From the NCBI GenBank assembly GCA_031266055.1, contig JAISBT010000168.1:1-53553 (forward strand): 53,553 bases of DNA, written 5' to 3'. Position numbers and translations under genes: made by a program. Each line of letters begins with the position of its first letter. Positions within the stretch are counted from its first letter, which is position 1. The notes under the pieces were generated by a model. It searched no databases, was not told the origin of the DNA, and saw only the letters and a list, made by a program, of their open reading frames with translations. This document shows, one piece after another, positions 42,754 to 50,821 of this stretch. Source of the DNA: Deltaproteobacteria bacterium. GTDB taxonomy: Bacteria; Desulfobacterota; Desulfovibrionia; Desulfovibrionales; Desulfovibrionaceae.

Positions 42754-43440
42754 TCATTCCGTTTCCGCGGCCGGGATTTTTTTCAGTTGCAAATAGGCGA
42801 TTTTTTGCCGCAGGTAGCTTTTGTCCGTGGTTGCCGGGGCATTGTTCAGCATGGCTTCGCAAGCCTGGATGGCTTTATCCCATTGCCCGGATTTTTCCGC
42901 CAGATCCATAAGCGCGACATTTATGGCCAGGGTCAACTCCACCGGGGCATTGCCGAGCAAAGATTCAAGCAGAGCCAGGGCTTCAGGCGTTTTGCCCAGA
43001 TTGTTCAACTCATTGGCCATGCCCATTTGCGCCGTGAAACGCATGGGGGAATCCGCCGGGACGAGCAGGGAAAGCTCTTCCCAGGCGGAAGAAGCCAGGG
43101 CGTGGTTTCCGGCTTCGGCGGACTCGTAGGCAAGAGCGAGGAGGGCAGCGGTTTTAATTTCCGCAAGCTCGACGCGTTGGACAAATGCGTTCAGCGTTTC
43201 CAGCCTGGCTCCGGCATCCTGCCCGGCCAAAATGAGGCCCAATTCTTCCCGGGCGTCCGCCAGCCTGTTTTCCTGGTACATGCTCCATCCGCTGACGCCA
43301 ACGGCGATAAGGATAATAAGCACAATGGACAGGGTTATTTTTTTGGAATTTCTGATCAAAAATTCCAGAAAAGGCGAAGCTTCTTTGGCTGTTTCCGTTT
43401 GTATCGAATCAATGAGCGTGCGGTTTTTTTGCTGTGACAT
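42754..43440 (-). CDS. YfgM-like membrane-anchored TPR protein
   Basis: 228 residues. Short cytoplasmic N-terminus, one transmembrane helix (about 34-52, ITLSIVLIILIAVGVSGW), then a periplasmic TPR-like helical domain (TAALLALAYESAEAGNHALA, MANELNNLGKTPEALALLES). The plan is that of YfgM/ancillary SecYEG translocon subunits, but assignment is by architecture only. Strong AAGGAG ribosome site. Eleven bases separate its stop from the next gene's ATG. Confidence 0.8.
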   Translation of the reverse strand: MSQQKNRTLIDSIQTETAKEASPFLEFLIRNSKKITLSIVLIILIAVGVSGWSMYQENRLADAREELGLILAGQDAGARLETLNAFVQRVELAEIKTAALLALAYESAEAGNHALASSAWEELSLLVPADSPMRFTAQMGMANELNNLGKTPEALALLESLLGNAPVELTLAINVALMDLAEKSGQWDKAIQACEAMLNNAPATTDKSYLRQKIAYLQLKKIPAAETE

Positions 43441-43540
43441 GGGCGGGGCTCCTTAAAATTTGTTTTTCTATTATGCCCTGCCGGTATAAAAGTCAAAACT
43501 GATTATAGTATCACGTCAAGCGACAATAAAAATGTTTCAT

Positions 43541-43568
43541 TTGCTTCATTACCGAATTTGACTATAAT
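43541..43568 (+). promoter_or_regulatory. Promoter candidate ahead of nadD
   Basis: TTGCTT (43541-43546), 16 bases, TATAAT (43563-43568). A transcript from here crosses family C element C2 before nadD. Confidence 0.5.
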
Positions 43569-43607
43569 AGCTGAAAAAGTCGTGAAACTGCTTTCAGGGT
43601 CGGCTTA

Positions 43608-43743
43608 CTGATATCCGCATTGAAAAGTAAACTTTTCCCTGCGGAGGATCGTCAGCCGAAAACGTGGTTTTCGGCTGACTCTCGCCGCTTCGCGGCGGCA
43701 TCAGCCTGACGGCTGATGTTCAGATTTCCATGCGGAAACCTGT
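43608..43743. repeat. Family C palindromic element (C2)
   Basis: ctgatatccgcattgaaaag ... agatttccatgcggaaacct, with internal pairs agccgaaaac/gttttcggct, gccgcttcgcggc and catcagcc/ggctgatg. Matches C1 (inverted) and C3. Confidence 0.85.
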
Positions 43744-43772
43744 AACACTTACCGAAGACAAACAACCACCGT

Positions 43773-44441
43773 ATGAAAATAGCTCTTTTCGGCGGCAGCT
43801 TCAACCCGGTGCACTACGGCCATTTACGGCTGGCTGTGGAGGTTCTGGAAGCTTTAAAGCCTGACCGCCTTGACTTTATTCCCTGCGCCAACCCTCCGCA
43901 CAAATCCGGCCCCGCCCTGCTGCCTTTTTCCCTGCGGGTGAAAATTTTGCGGGAAGTTTGCGGCAATTATCCGGAATTTTACGTGAATACTCTGGAGGCG
44001 GACAGGGCTGGAGCTTCATATACCAAAGATACTTTGGCCGAATATAAAAAAAATTATCCCACGGAAGAATTATATTTTATACTTGGTTCGGAAGATTTCG
44101 CCCAGCTTGACGCCTGGAGATACTGGCGTATGCTGCCGTCTTTCGCGACTTTGCTGGTCGTTCCGCGCCAGGGAGTGGAAGAAGCGGAATTTATTGAGCA
44201 TGTGGCAAGTTTTTGGCCTGAAGCCGCACGTATGGGGGATTTACCGGATTTTGCGCGTTCCGGCTATGCGGAATGCGGGCAAGGCAAAGTTTTGTATATG
44301 CCGCTGCCGCGTTTGGACATCAACGCTTCTTTGGTGCGCAGGCGCTGGATGGACGGGCGTAAAATAGATTTTTGGACGCCTTCCGCGGTTATCCGGGAAC
44401 TGGAAGAACAGCGGGATTTGGTGGAAACGCATTGGAAATAA
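43773..44441 (+). CDS. nadD: Nicotinate-nucleotide adenylyltransferase
   Basis: Forms NaAD from nicotinate mononucleotide and ATP in NAD synthesis. 222 residues: nucleotidyltransferase motif ALFGGSFNPVHYGHL (HxGH), then IPCANPPHK, YTKDTLAEYKKNYP, FILGSEDFAQLDAWRYW, and the C-terminal LDINASLVRRR (a variant of the usual ISST.IR motif). Ribosome site is weak. Flanked by family C elements on both sides. Confidence 0.93.
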   Translation: MKIALFGGSFNPVHYGHLRLAVEVLEALKPDRLDFIPCANPPHKSGPALLPFSLRVKILREVCGNYPEFYVNTLEADRAGASYTKDTLAEYKKNYPTEELYFILGSEDFAQLDAWRYWRMLPSFATLLVVPRQGVEEAEFIEHVASFWPEAARMGDLPDFARSGYAECGQGKVLYMPLPRLDINASLVRRRWMDGRKIDFWTPSAVIRELEEQRDLVETHWK

Positions 44442-44448
44442 TCAATTA

Positions 44449-44665
44449 CTGATATCCGCATTGAAAAGTAAACTTTTCCCTGCGGAGGATCGCCAACCGA
44501 AAAATGTGGTTTTCGGTTGACTCCCGCCGCTTCGCGGCGACATCAGCCGGACGGCTGATGTTCAGATTTCCATGCGGAAATTTGTAGTCCATGCTGAAAA
44601 AGTCGGTTCCGGCTTTTTTCAGCATGGCATGCTTCGTTACGTTTGAAGCGTGAAGATCGCTTCGC
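44449..44665. repeat. Family C element (C3) plus family D-like fragment
   Basis: 44449-44585 is a full family C element (aaccgaaaaatg/ttttcggtt stem, gccgcttcgcggc, catcagccg/cggctgatg). It is followed by gctgaaaaagtc...ttttttcagc and cttcgttacgtttgaagcgtg, the reverse complement of part of family D. Confidence 0.8.
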
Positions 44666-44684
44666 CTTTTCGTCGGGGTTGTAT

Positions 44685-45521
44685 ATGTCGAACAGCAGTT
44701 TGTTTAATGCGCCCGCCATGGTTACGCAAAACATCGCCAGAGCGCGGGGCTATCTGCGCCGCAACGACGTTTTGCGCGCTTTGGAAACGCTGGCCATAGC
44801 CGCTGAAATATTTGATCCTAAAAAAGTTGTGGGTAAAGCCCGCTATGAAACGGAAATCCATCTGGCCGAGTGTGTGGATGAACTCAGCAAACATCCCACC
44901 ATTTCCGCTTTTTTAAAAACGCTCAGCAAGGGCGCCGCTCCCTCCATTGTTTATGTTGCCGGGCAGGAAAGCAAGCTTGCCGGCACCCTGCGCGTCATCC
45001 ACAAAGTATTGAAGGATCAGGAAGATGAAATTTCCATGATCGAAGGCGATACCAGTGAGATGCGCCGGGATTCCATGTGGGAAAAAGGCACCCGGTGCCT
45101 TGCCGAAGGCCAGACGCCCAAAGGCAAGAGCATCCTGCGCCGTATGGGCGAGGAATTCGGCGATGAAGAAGGAGTGCTGACCCGGATCGGCGAAGCCCTG
45201 ATTAACAGCAATTGCCTGTTTGAATCGGCGGAACTGCTCGAAGAGGCCCTGGAAAAATTCCCCAAGGATCATAAGGCGTACAGTTTGTTGATCAAAAGCT
45301 ATACGGAGCTGCGTGAATACGAAAAAGCCGAACTTTTGTATATCAAGGCGCTCAAACAGTTTGGGCAGCACCCGCTTACGGTGCTTAATCTGGCCAAAAT
45401 GTACCGGCAGTGGAACAAACGGGACAAAGCTTTTGAAACGGCCATGACTGCCAAACGCCTCGACCCGTCTAACCCGGAAGCGCAAGAACTGCTGGACTGG
45501 GCTGAAGGCAAGAAACGATAG
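44685..45521 (+). CDS. TPR-repeat protein
   Basis: 278 residues, no signal peptide. Helical repeats with TPR spacing cover about residues 125-270 (LTRIGEALINSNCLFESAEL, SLLIKSYTELREYEKAELLY, VLNLAKMYRQWNKRDKAFET). The N-terminal half (ARARGYLRRNDVLRALETLA) is also helical. Its stop overlaps the helicase GTG start by one base, so the pair is coupled. Function unknown; a DNA-repair link is only implied by position. Confidence 0.78.
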   Translation: MSNSSLFNAPAMVTQNIARARGYLRRNDVLRALETLAIAAEIFDPKKVVGKARYETEIHLAECVDELSKHPTISAFLKTLSKGAAPSIVYVAGQESKLAGTLRVIHKVLKDQEDEISMIEGDTSEMRRDSMWEKGTRCLAEGQTPKGKSILRRMGEEFGDEEGVLTRIGEALINSNCLFESAELLEEALEKFPKDHKAYSLLIKSYTELREYEKAELLYIKALKQFGQHPLTVLNLAKMYRQWNKRDKAFETAMTAKRLDPSNPEAQELLDWAEGKKR

Positions 45522-47695
45522 TGGATCTGCGAAGCGAGCTTAACCCAGCCCAGTATGAGGCCGTGAGCATTCTCGACGGGCCGGTGCTGGTCATTGCCGG
45601 CGCGGGGAGCGGAAAAACCCGCACCATAGTTTACCGCCTGGCCAACATGGTGCGGCAGGGCATTCCGGCTACCTCCATTCTATTGCTTACCTTTACCCGC
45701 AAAGCCGCCGAACGGATGCTGGAGCGGGCCAGAAGAGTGCTTGTTTCGCAAAACGCCCCGGAGGCGTCCGCTGACTTTTCTCTGGAAGCGGTGCAGGGAG
45801 GAACCTTTCATTCCTTTGCCTATTCCGTGCTGCGCATTTTCAAGCCCGTAGGCTATGAAAAAGGCGCCATAGTGATGGATACCGGCGATAGCCTGGATAT
45901 TTTGCAGCAGTGCAGGGAGTTTTTTGACGCAGGGCACAGTGATCGCTCGTTCCCGCGCAATCAGGCCGTGATGTCGCTTTTGAGCAAAAGCCGCAATTGC
46001 GAGCGGCCGCTGGAAGACATTTTGCGGCGTGAATCCGCGCATCTCTTGCCCCATGCGGAAAGGATCGGGCAAATGGGCGAGCTTTATGCCAGAATCAAGA
46101 AAGAGCGTCTTTTGCTGGATTATGACGACCTTTTGTTCGAGTTTGAAAAGCTCCTGCGTTTCAATCTGGACGCCCTGAATTATTGCCGGCGCAAATACCG
46201 TTACCTTATGGTGGACGAATTTCAGGATACCAACCTGGTGCAGGCCAGAATTACCGCGCTTATTGCCGGCGGGTACGTCGAAGACGGCGAGCCTGAAGGA
46301 GCCGTCTCCAAATACGCGGCGCCGGGAGCCGGCAATATCATGGTTGTGGGCGATGACGCGCAGTCCATTTACGCTTTTCGCGGCGCCAATATCCATAATA
46401 TTTTGAAGTTTCCCGAAGTTTACCCCCGCGCCAGGATTATCCGGCTGGAGGAAAACTACCGTTCCACCCAACCGGTGCTTGATTTGGATAATTCTTTGCT
46501 GGATCATTCCGGGCAGGGCTTTAAAAAACGGCTGTACACCACGCGGCCCGGCGGGGAAAAACCCGAGCTTTTGCGGCCCCTTTCCGATTTAAGCCAGGGC
46601 AGAGTGGTGGCTGAAAAAATTGTCGAGCTGTTAAAAACCTGTCCGCCGCGCGAAATAGCCGTGCTGTTCAGGGCCGGGTATCAGTCCTACCAGGTGGAGG
46701 TGCAGCTCGCCAAACGGGATGTGCGCTTCCGTAAATATGGCGGTATACGCTACAGCGACGCCGCGCATGTCAAAGATGCCCTCAGTTTTGTGCGGTTGAT
46801 GGTAAACCCGCTGGATTTCACGGCTTTTCTGAGAGTTACGGCTCTGGTGCGCGGCATAGGCGTAAAAACGGCGCATAAGCTGCACCAGGCCTTGCAGGGG
46901 GACGATCGCAAGAGCATAGACAAAGCCTGCGTGAAATTTCCGGAGCTGCGGGAGCATTTGGAGTTTTTGGATGCGCAGCGCGCTTCAGGGTTATCGCCGG
47001 TTGCGCTTATGGAAAAAACCGTGGAGTATTATAAGCCGTTTTTGCGGGACAATTACCCGGATAATTACCCCAAACGCGAGCAAGAGCTGGCGGAGCTTGA
47101 GCAGATTGCGGCTTCGTACAGCCACCTGGATTTATTTCTTGCGGATTTGTCCTTGAATGATCCGCTGGCCAAAGAAGACCCGCGCGATACGGTCACTCTG
47201 TCCACCATTCACTCGGCCAAGGGCTTGGAATGGGGCGCGGTGTTCGTTCTGGATTTGGTCAATGAACGCTTTCCTTCGCGCCATGCCATGCTGCGCGCGG
47301 AAGACTACGAAGAAGAACGCCGCCTGATGTATGTAGCTTGCACCAGAGCCAAAAGCTACCTGGGGCTTTGCGTGCCCGTTTCGTTGTATGATCGCGGCCG
47401 CGGCGGCAACATTGCCGCTGAGCCGAGCCCCTTTGTCCGCGAGCTTGACGCTGATTTATACGTGGAATTGCGGGAATCTCTCGCCGGCGGATGGGTAAGG
47501 CGGGAAAGCCGTGTCCGCCGCGTTGCGGAGGACAACCTGGAGGACAACCTGGAGGGCAGGAGCGGGTATTGCAGGCATAAAATATTCGGCCAGGGCAAGA
47601 TCATCAAGTTTATCCCGCCGGATAAATACCAGGTGAACTTTAACGGAATCGGGCTTAAAGTGATTATGGGTTCGTTTCTGGCGCTGGATGAATAA
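45521..47695 (+). CDS. UvrD/PcrA/Rep-type superfamily I DNA helicase
   Basis: 724 residues. All SF1A motifs: Walker A VIAGAGSGKTRT (about 24-35), Ia TFTRKAAERML, Walker B YLMVDEFQDTN, III GDDAQSIYAFRGAN, IV RLEENYRSTQ, V TLSTIHSAKGLEW, VI YVACTRAKSYL. 3'-5' ATP-driven unwinding in repair or replication restart. GTG start overlaps the TPR gene stop by one base, and thiL follows immediately. Exact orthology to UvrD, PcrA or Rep not decided. The tail has a small duplication (EDNLEDNLE). Confidence 0.92.
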   Translation: MDLRSELNPAQYEAVSILDGPVLVIAGAGSGKTRTIVYRLANMVRQGIPATSILLLTFTRKAAERMLERARRVLVSQNAPEASADFSLEAVQGGTFHSFAYSVLRIFKPVGYEKGAIVMDTGDSLDILQQCREFFDAGHSDRSFPRNQAVMSLLSKSRNCERPLEDILRRESAHLLPHAERIGQMGELYARIKKERLLLDYDDLLFEFEKLLRFNLDALNYCRRKYRYLMVDEFQDTNLVQARITALIAGGYVEDGEPEGAVSKYAAPGAGNIMVVGDDAQSIYAFRGANIHNILKFPEVYPRARIIRLEENYRSTQPVLDLDNSLLDHSGQGFKKRLYTTRPGGEKPELLRPLSDLSQGRVVAEKIVELLKTCPPREIAVLFRAGYQSYQVEVQLAKRDVRFRKYGGIRYSDAAHVKDALSFVRLMVNPLDFTAFLRVTALVRGIGVKTAHKLHQALQGDDRKSIDKACVKFPELREHLEFLDAQRASGLSPVALMEKTVEYYKPFLRDNYPDNYPKREQELAELEQIAASYSHLDLFLADLSLNDPLAKEDPRDTVTLSTIHSAKGLEWGAVFVLDLVNERFPSRHAMLRAEDYEEERRLMYVACTRAKSYLGLCVPVSLYDRGRGGNIAAEPSPFVRELDADLYVELRESLAGGWVRRESRVRRVAEDNLEDNLEGRSGYCRHKIFGQGKIIKFIPPDKYQVNFNGIGLKVIMGSFLALDE

Positions 47696-48820
47696 ATGCC
47701 CAAAGTAAATTCGGAAGATCAAATTTTGAGTCTGCTTGATGCCGAGTTCCCCAGACGCCACCCCGGTCTTATTCTCGGTCGCGGCGATGATTGCGCGGAG
47801 TTTTTTTCCGCCTCTCCCCTGGCGGTTTCCAGCGATTTGTTTTTGGAGCATATTCACTTCCGGCGCAGCTATTTTACGGCGGAAGAAGTCGGATACAAGG
47901 CTCTGGCCGTGAATTTGAGCGATTTGGCCGCAGCCGGAGCCTACCCCTCGGGTTTTTCCCTGAATCTGATTTGTCCGCCCGCCTTGGATTCCGCATGGCT
48001 GGCAGCCATGTTCAAAGGCATGGCGGCTCTGGCGCGGGAATGCGACCTTCCGCTTGTGGGAGGGGATATTTCGGCCGGCGCTTCTCTGGGGCTTTGTATA
48101 ACCGTTTGGGGCGGGAGCAGGGCGGGTGTTTCCGGGCCGGAGGCGCCGGGAGCATTTCTGCGGCGGGGGGCGCAGGAGGGAGACGTTTTGTTTCTGCTCG
48201 GCCCGCAAAATCCGTGGGACGCCTGCAGCCTTGGTCTGGCCGCTCTGGGTCTGGAGGTGCTGGAAAAATACGGACGGGCGGCCATAAAGGATTATCCTGA
48301 AGCCTGCGCGGCTTTGCTTTCCCCGAAACCTATGCTGTCCGCCGGGCAGGCCATGTCTTCCCTGTTATTGGAACCTGGCTGGGCCGGCCGGCCGGCTCCG
48401 CTCAAAGCCATGGATCTTTCTGACGGTTTGCGCCGGGATTTGCCGCGCCTCCTGGGAGGATTTCAACAGCAACTGGCCGCGGGCGCTGTTTTTGCGCCTG
48501 AAAACTGCCGGACGGCGGCGAGTCTTGGCGCCGGACTTACCTTTACCGTGGAAAACCTGCACCCGGAGCTTACGGCCTACCACGCGGGCCTGGAACAAAA
48601 GGCTCTGGGCATGGCTCTTTCCGGCGGAGATGAATATGCTTTGCTTTGCGCCTGCGCGCCGGAAAAAATGGATTTTTTGCGCAAAACCCTGGCGGAGCGC
48701 GGAGGCGCGCCGGCATTGCAAATTTTGGGTCTGGTGACGGAAAGGGAGGGTATACGCTGGCAGGGGATACGCCTTGCTGATATATTGCCCGGAACCGGCT
48801 TTGATCATTTTGAGGTTTAG
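47696..48820 (+). CDS. thiL: Thiamine-monophosphate kinase
   Basis: Phosphorylates thiamine phosphate to thiamine diphosphate. 374 residues: GRGDDCAEFF, SSDLFLEHIHFRRSYFTAEE, GYKALAVNLSDLAAAGAYPS, PLVGGDIS, then MDLSDGLRRDLPRL and LSGGDEYALLCA. Length is slightly above the family norm because of extra residues around 125-150 (GGSRAGVSGPEAPGAFLRRG). Its TAG stop is the left end of element R10. Confidence 0.92.
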   Translation: MPKVNSEDQILSLLDAEFPRRHPGLILGRGDDCAEFFSASPLAVSSDLFLEHIHFRRSYFTAEEVGYKALAVNLSDLAAAGAYPSGFSLNLICPPALDSAWLAAMFKGMAALARECDLPLVGGDISAGASLGLCITVWGGSRAGVSGPEAPGAFLRRGAQEGDVLFLLGPQNPWDACSLGLAALGLEVLEKYGRAAIKDYPEACAALLSPKPMLSAGQAMSSLLLEPGWAGRPAPLKAMDLSDGLRRDLPRLLGGFQQQLAAGAVFAPENCRTAASLGAGLTFTVENLHPELTAYHAGLEQKALGMALSGGDEYALLCACAPEKMDFLRKTLAERGGAPALQILGLVTEREGIRWQGIRLADILPGTGFDHFEV

Positions 48821-48966
48821 AGCGTTTTAACATTGAAAATGTATAAAGCGCTCTGCAGGGATTTGCCTGCAAATCCTTGCTTCAGCCGTTGCTGCGCAGC
48901 AGCTTACGGATGAAGACAGCGGCGATGCTTCGCCGTTAAGCGACAATCTCAAGCGTAAAAGGCTAT
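48818..48966. repeat. Family A palindromic element (R10)
   Basis: Starts with TAG of thiL (tagagcgttttaacattg), ends aaaggctata. Carries gcagggatttg-cctg-caaatccttgc, the cagccgttgctgcgcagcag module and the gcgacaatctcaagcg arm. Confidence 0.88.
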
Positions 48967-48999
48967 AAGTGTGACATGGTACAAGAAAAGAGGTCATTC

Positions 49000-50301
49000 A
49001 TGTCTGATAAAGGTTTGAAATACCCGTCTGCGCATTCCGGACAATCCGCCCCATACGCTGTCTCCGGGAGCCGCCCGGGCGGATTTGCCGGTACGGGGCG
49101 GGAGGATTACGGCACAAATTTTGATTCTCTGCTGGAAACCCTGGATGTTTCTTCCGGCGGCGGAAAAACCGAAAGCGCCGCTGTTTCGCGGATCAGTGTT
49201 TCCGCTGTGGGCTGGGTGCGTTCGTCTCTGGATAAACTGGAAGACTGCCCGGCCTGGAGCGGGCGGGCTCCTGAAGCGGTACTGGAAATTCTTCCGGATT
49301 TTGTCGCCGCTCTGGACGGCTTGCGTCCGGGGTTGACGATTACGGTGGTTACCTGGCTGCATCTGGCCGCGCGTAACCGTTTGCGTGATCCGGGCACCCC
49401 GGCTCTTTTGCGCGAGCCGGGCACCCCGGCTCTTTCGCGCGAGCCGGGCACTCCGGCTCTTTTGCGCGAGCCGGGCACTCCGGCTCTTTTGCACGAGCCG
49501 GGCACTCCGGCTCTTTCCGCGCAGACTGGCGCAAGGGGCGTTTTTGCCGGTTGCGGCGCGAACAGGCCCAACCCTGTGGGCATACATCGCGCGGTTATCC
49601 TGAAGATTGAAAAGCAGGCCGAGGCTGCGCTGGTATGGGTGAATTCCCTGGAGGCGCTGGACGGCACTCCGGTTCTGGATATCAAATACGATTCTTTGCC
49701 GGAGCAGGGTCTGGGCGAAGATTTGGCCGGCCTGAAAAAGAAGCTGGTCAACCTTTGCGCCAGGGCGCATACTTTCGGGCTGATGAGCGGGTTTAACGGC
49801 AACGCCAGCCTGCGCCGGGGCAATTTCTGCATCGTCACCGGCAGAGGCGCGTTCAAAGGGGCTTTGCATCCGGAAGACCTCGCCGTTCTTGACCTGGGAA
49901 GCGGGGAGTTGCTTGAGGGCAAACGTCCGTCCAGCGAGGCCGCGCTGCATTTGGAAATATATCGTTCCCAACCGGAAGCCGGAGTCATTCTGCATACGCA
50001 TCCGCCGAAACTGCTCGCTCTTTCTTTGCGTTTACCCGGCCTGCCGATGCAGGAACGCCTGAACATGCCCGTGGTGGAATATGGCGGCGGACGTTATTTT
50101 TGCGCCTCAGTCGGGGTTCTGCCCCCGGGCGGCGGGGAACTTGCGCGGGCTGTGGCCGCGGAGAGCAAAATCCGGCAATCCATATGGATGGAAGGACACG
50201 GACTGTGCGTATGGGGCGCGGACGCAATGGAAGTTCTGGGTCTTTCCGAAGGTCTTGAACACTTGGCCGAGGTGCGTATTTTATCCGAAGGAGCGCACTG
50301 A
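49000..50301 (+). CDS. Fusion of TrmO/TsaA-like domain with class II aldolase/adducin domain
   Basis: 433 residues. Residues 64-230 match TrmO (tRNA N6-methyl-t6A37 methyltransferase): ISVSAVGWVRSSLD, LPDFVAALDGLRPG, WLHLAARNRL, RGVFAGCGANRPNPVGIHRA and LEALDGTPVLDIKYD. Residues 240-433 are a class II aldolase: GLMSGFNGNASLRRGNFCIV, Glu313 in SSEAALH, zinc histidines His332/His334 in ILHTHPP and His in MEGHGLCVWG. A tandem nonapeptide array (residues 130-174) interrupts the TrmO domain just before RGVFA. The family ATRSP motif is AGCGA here, so methyltransferase activity is doubtful. Start 49000 follows AGAGGT. Confidence 0.82.
   Translation: MSDKGLKYPSAHSGQSAPYAVSGSRPGGFAGTGREDYGTNFDSLLETLDVSSGGGKTESAAVSRISVSAVGWVRSSLDKLEDCPAWSGRAPEAVLEILPDFVAALDGLRPGLTITVVTWLHLAARNRLRDPGTPALLREPGTPALSREPGTPALLREPGTPALLHEPGTPALSAQTGARGVFAGCGANRPNPVGIHRAVILKIEKQAEAALVWVNSLEALDGTPVLDIKYDSLPEQGLGEDLAGLKKKLVNLCARAHTFGLMSGFNGNASLRRGNFCIVTGRGAFKGALHPEDLAVLDLGSGELLEGKRPSSEAALHLEIYRSQPEAGVILHTHPPKLLALSLRLPGLPMQERLNMPVVEYGGGRYFCASVGVLPPGGGELARAVAAESKIRQSIWMEGHGLCVWGADAMEVLGLSEGLEHLAEVRILSEGAH
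49387..49521 (+). repeat. 27-bp minisatellite, five copies, in-frame
   Basis: Units start at 49387, 49414, 49441, 49468 and 49495 and differ at only a few positions. Each contains the palindrome gagccgggcactccggctc and encodes EPGTPALLR or a close variant. Confidence 0.97.
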
Positions 50302-50816
50302 TGTCCGGCAAAGCGCGGCTTGGAAAAACAGGCGCGGGCTTCCTCAAGGTTCTGCATTTTTGTTGCGCCGGCTGTTGGCTTGGCGGCACCGTGGCCATGC
50401 TGTTCCTGAACCGTCTCGGTGACGCCGCCTTTATCGGGCCTATGCTTTACGGCATCAGCCTTTCCACCAGGGTGGTGAATATGGGAATGGTGGCGGCTTG
50501 CGGGGCGTATGGCTGCCTCGTTACCGGCCTGCTCTATGCCCTGTTCACGCCCTGGGGCTTTTTCAAGCACAACTGGGTGAGCGGCAAGTGGGTTATAACC
50601 GTGCTGGCTTTGGGCAACGGAATTTTTTTGCTCGGCCGCTGGGAAACAATTATGCTGGCCCAAAGCCAGCAGATTGGGCTGGCGGCTTTTTTCACTCCGG
50701 CTTTCAACATGGCGAGGAACGCCCATTTTTGGGGCGGAGCGGCGCAGCTCGGCCTGCTGTTTTCGGCGGTGCTTCTTGCCGTGTTCAAGCCCTGGGGCAA
50801 TAAGCGCGATGTGTAG
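50301..50816 (+). CDS. Four-helix integral membrane protein, CopD/DUF2269-like
   Basis: 171 residues with about four hydrophobic helices (about 15-37, 55-85, 97-113, 140-165). The N-terminal LKVLHFCCAGCWLGGTVAML pattern, with His before a WLGG, resembles CopD-like and DUF2269 membrane proteins; the histidine could bind heme or metal. ATG overlaps the fusion-gene stop by one base. Function unknown. Confidence 0.75.
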   Translation: MSGKARLGKTGAGFLKVLHFCCAGCWLGGTVAMLFLNRLGDAAFIGPMLYGISLSTRVVNMGMVAACGAYGCLVTGLLYALFTPWGFFKHNWVSGKWVITVLALGNGIFLLGRWETIMLAQSQQIGLAAFFTPAFNMARNAHFWGGAAQLGLLFSAVLLAVFKPWGNKRDV

Positions 50817-50821
50817 CATCC

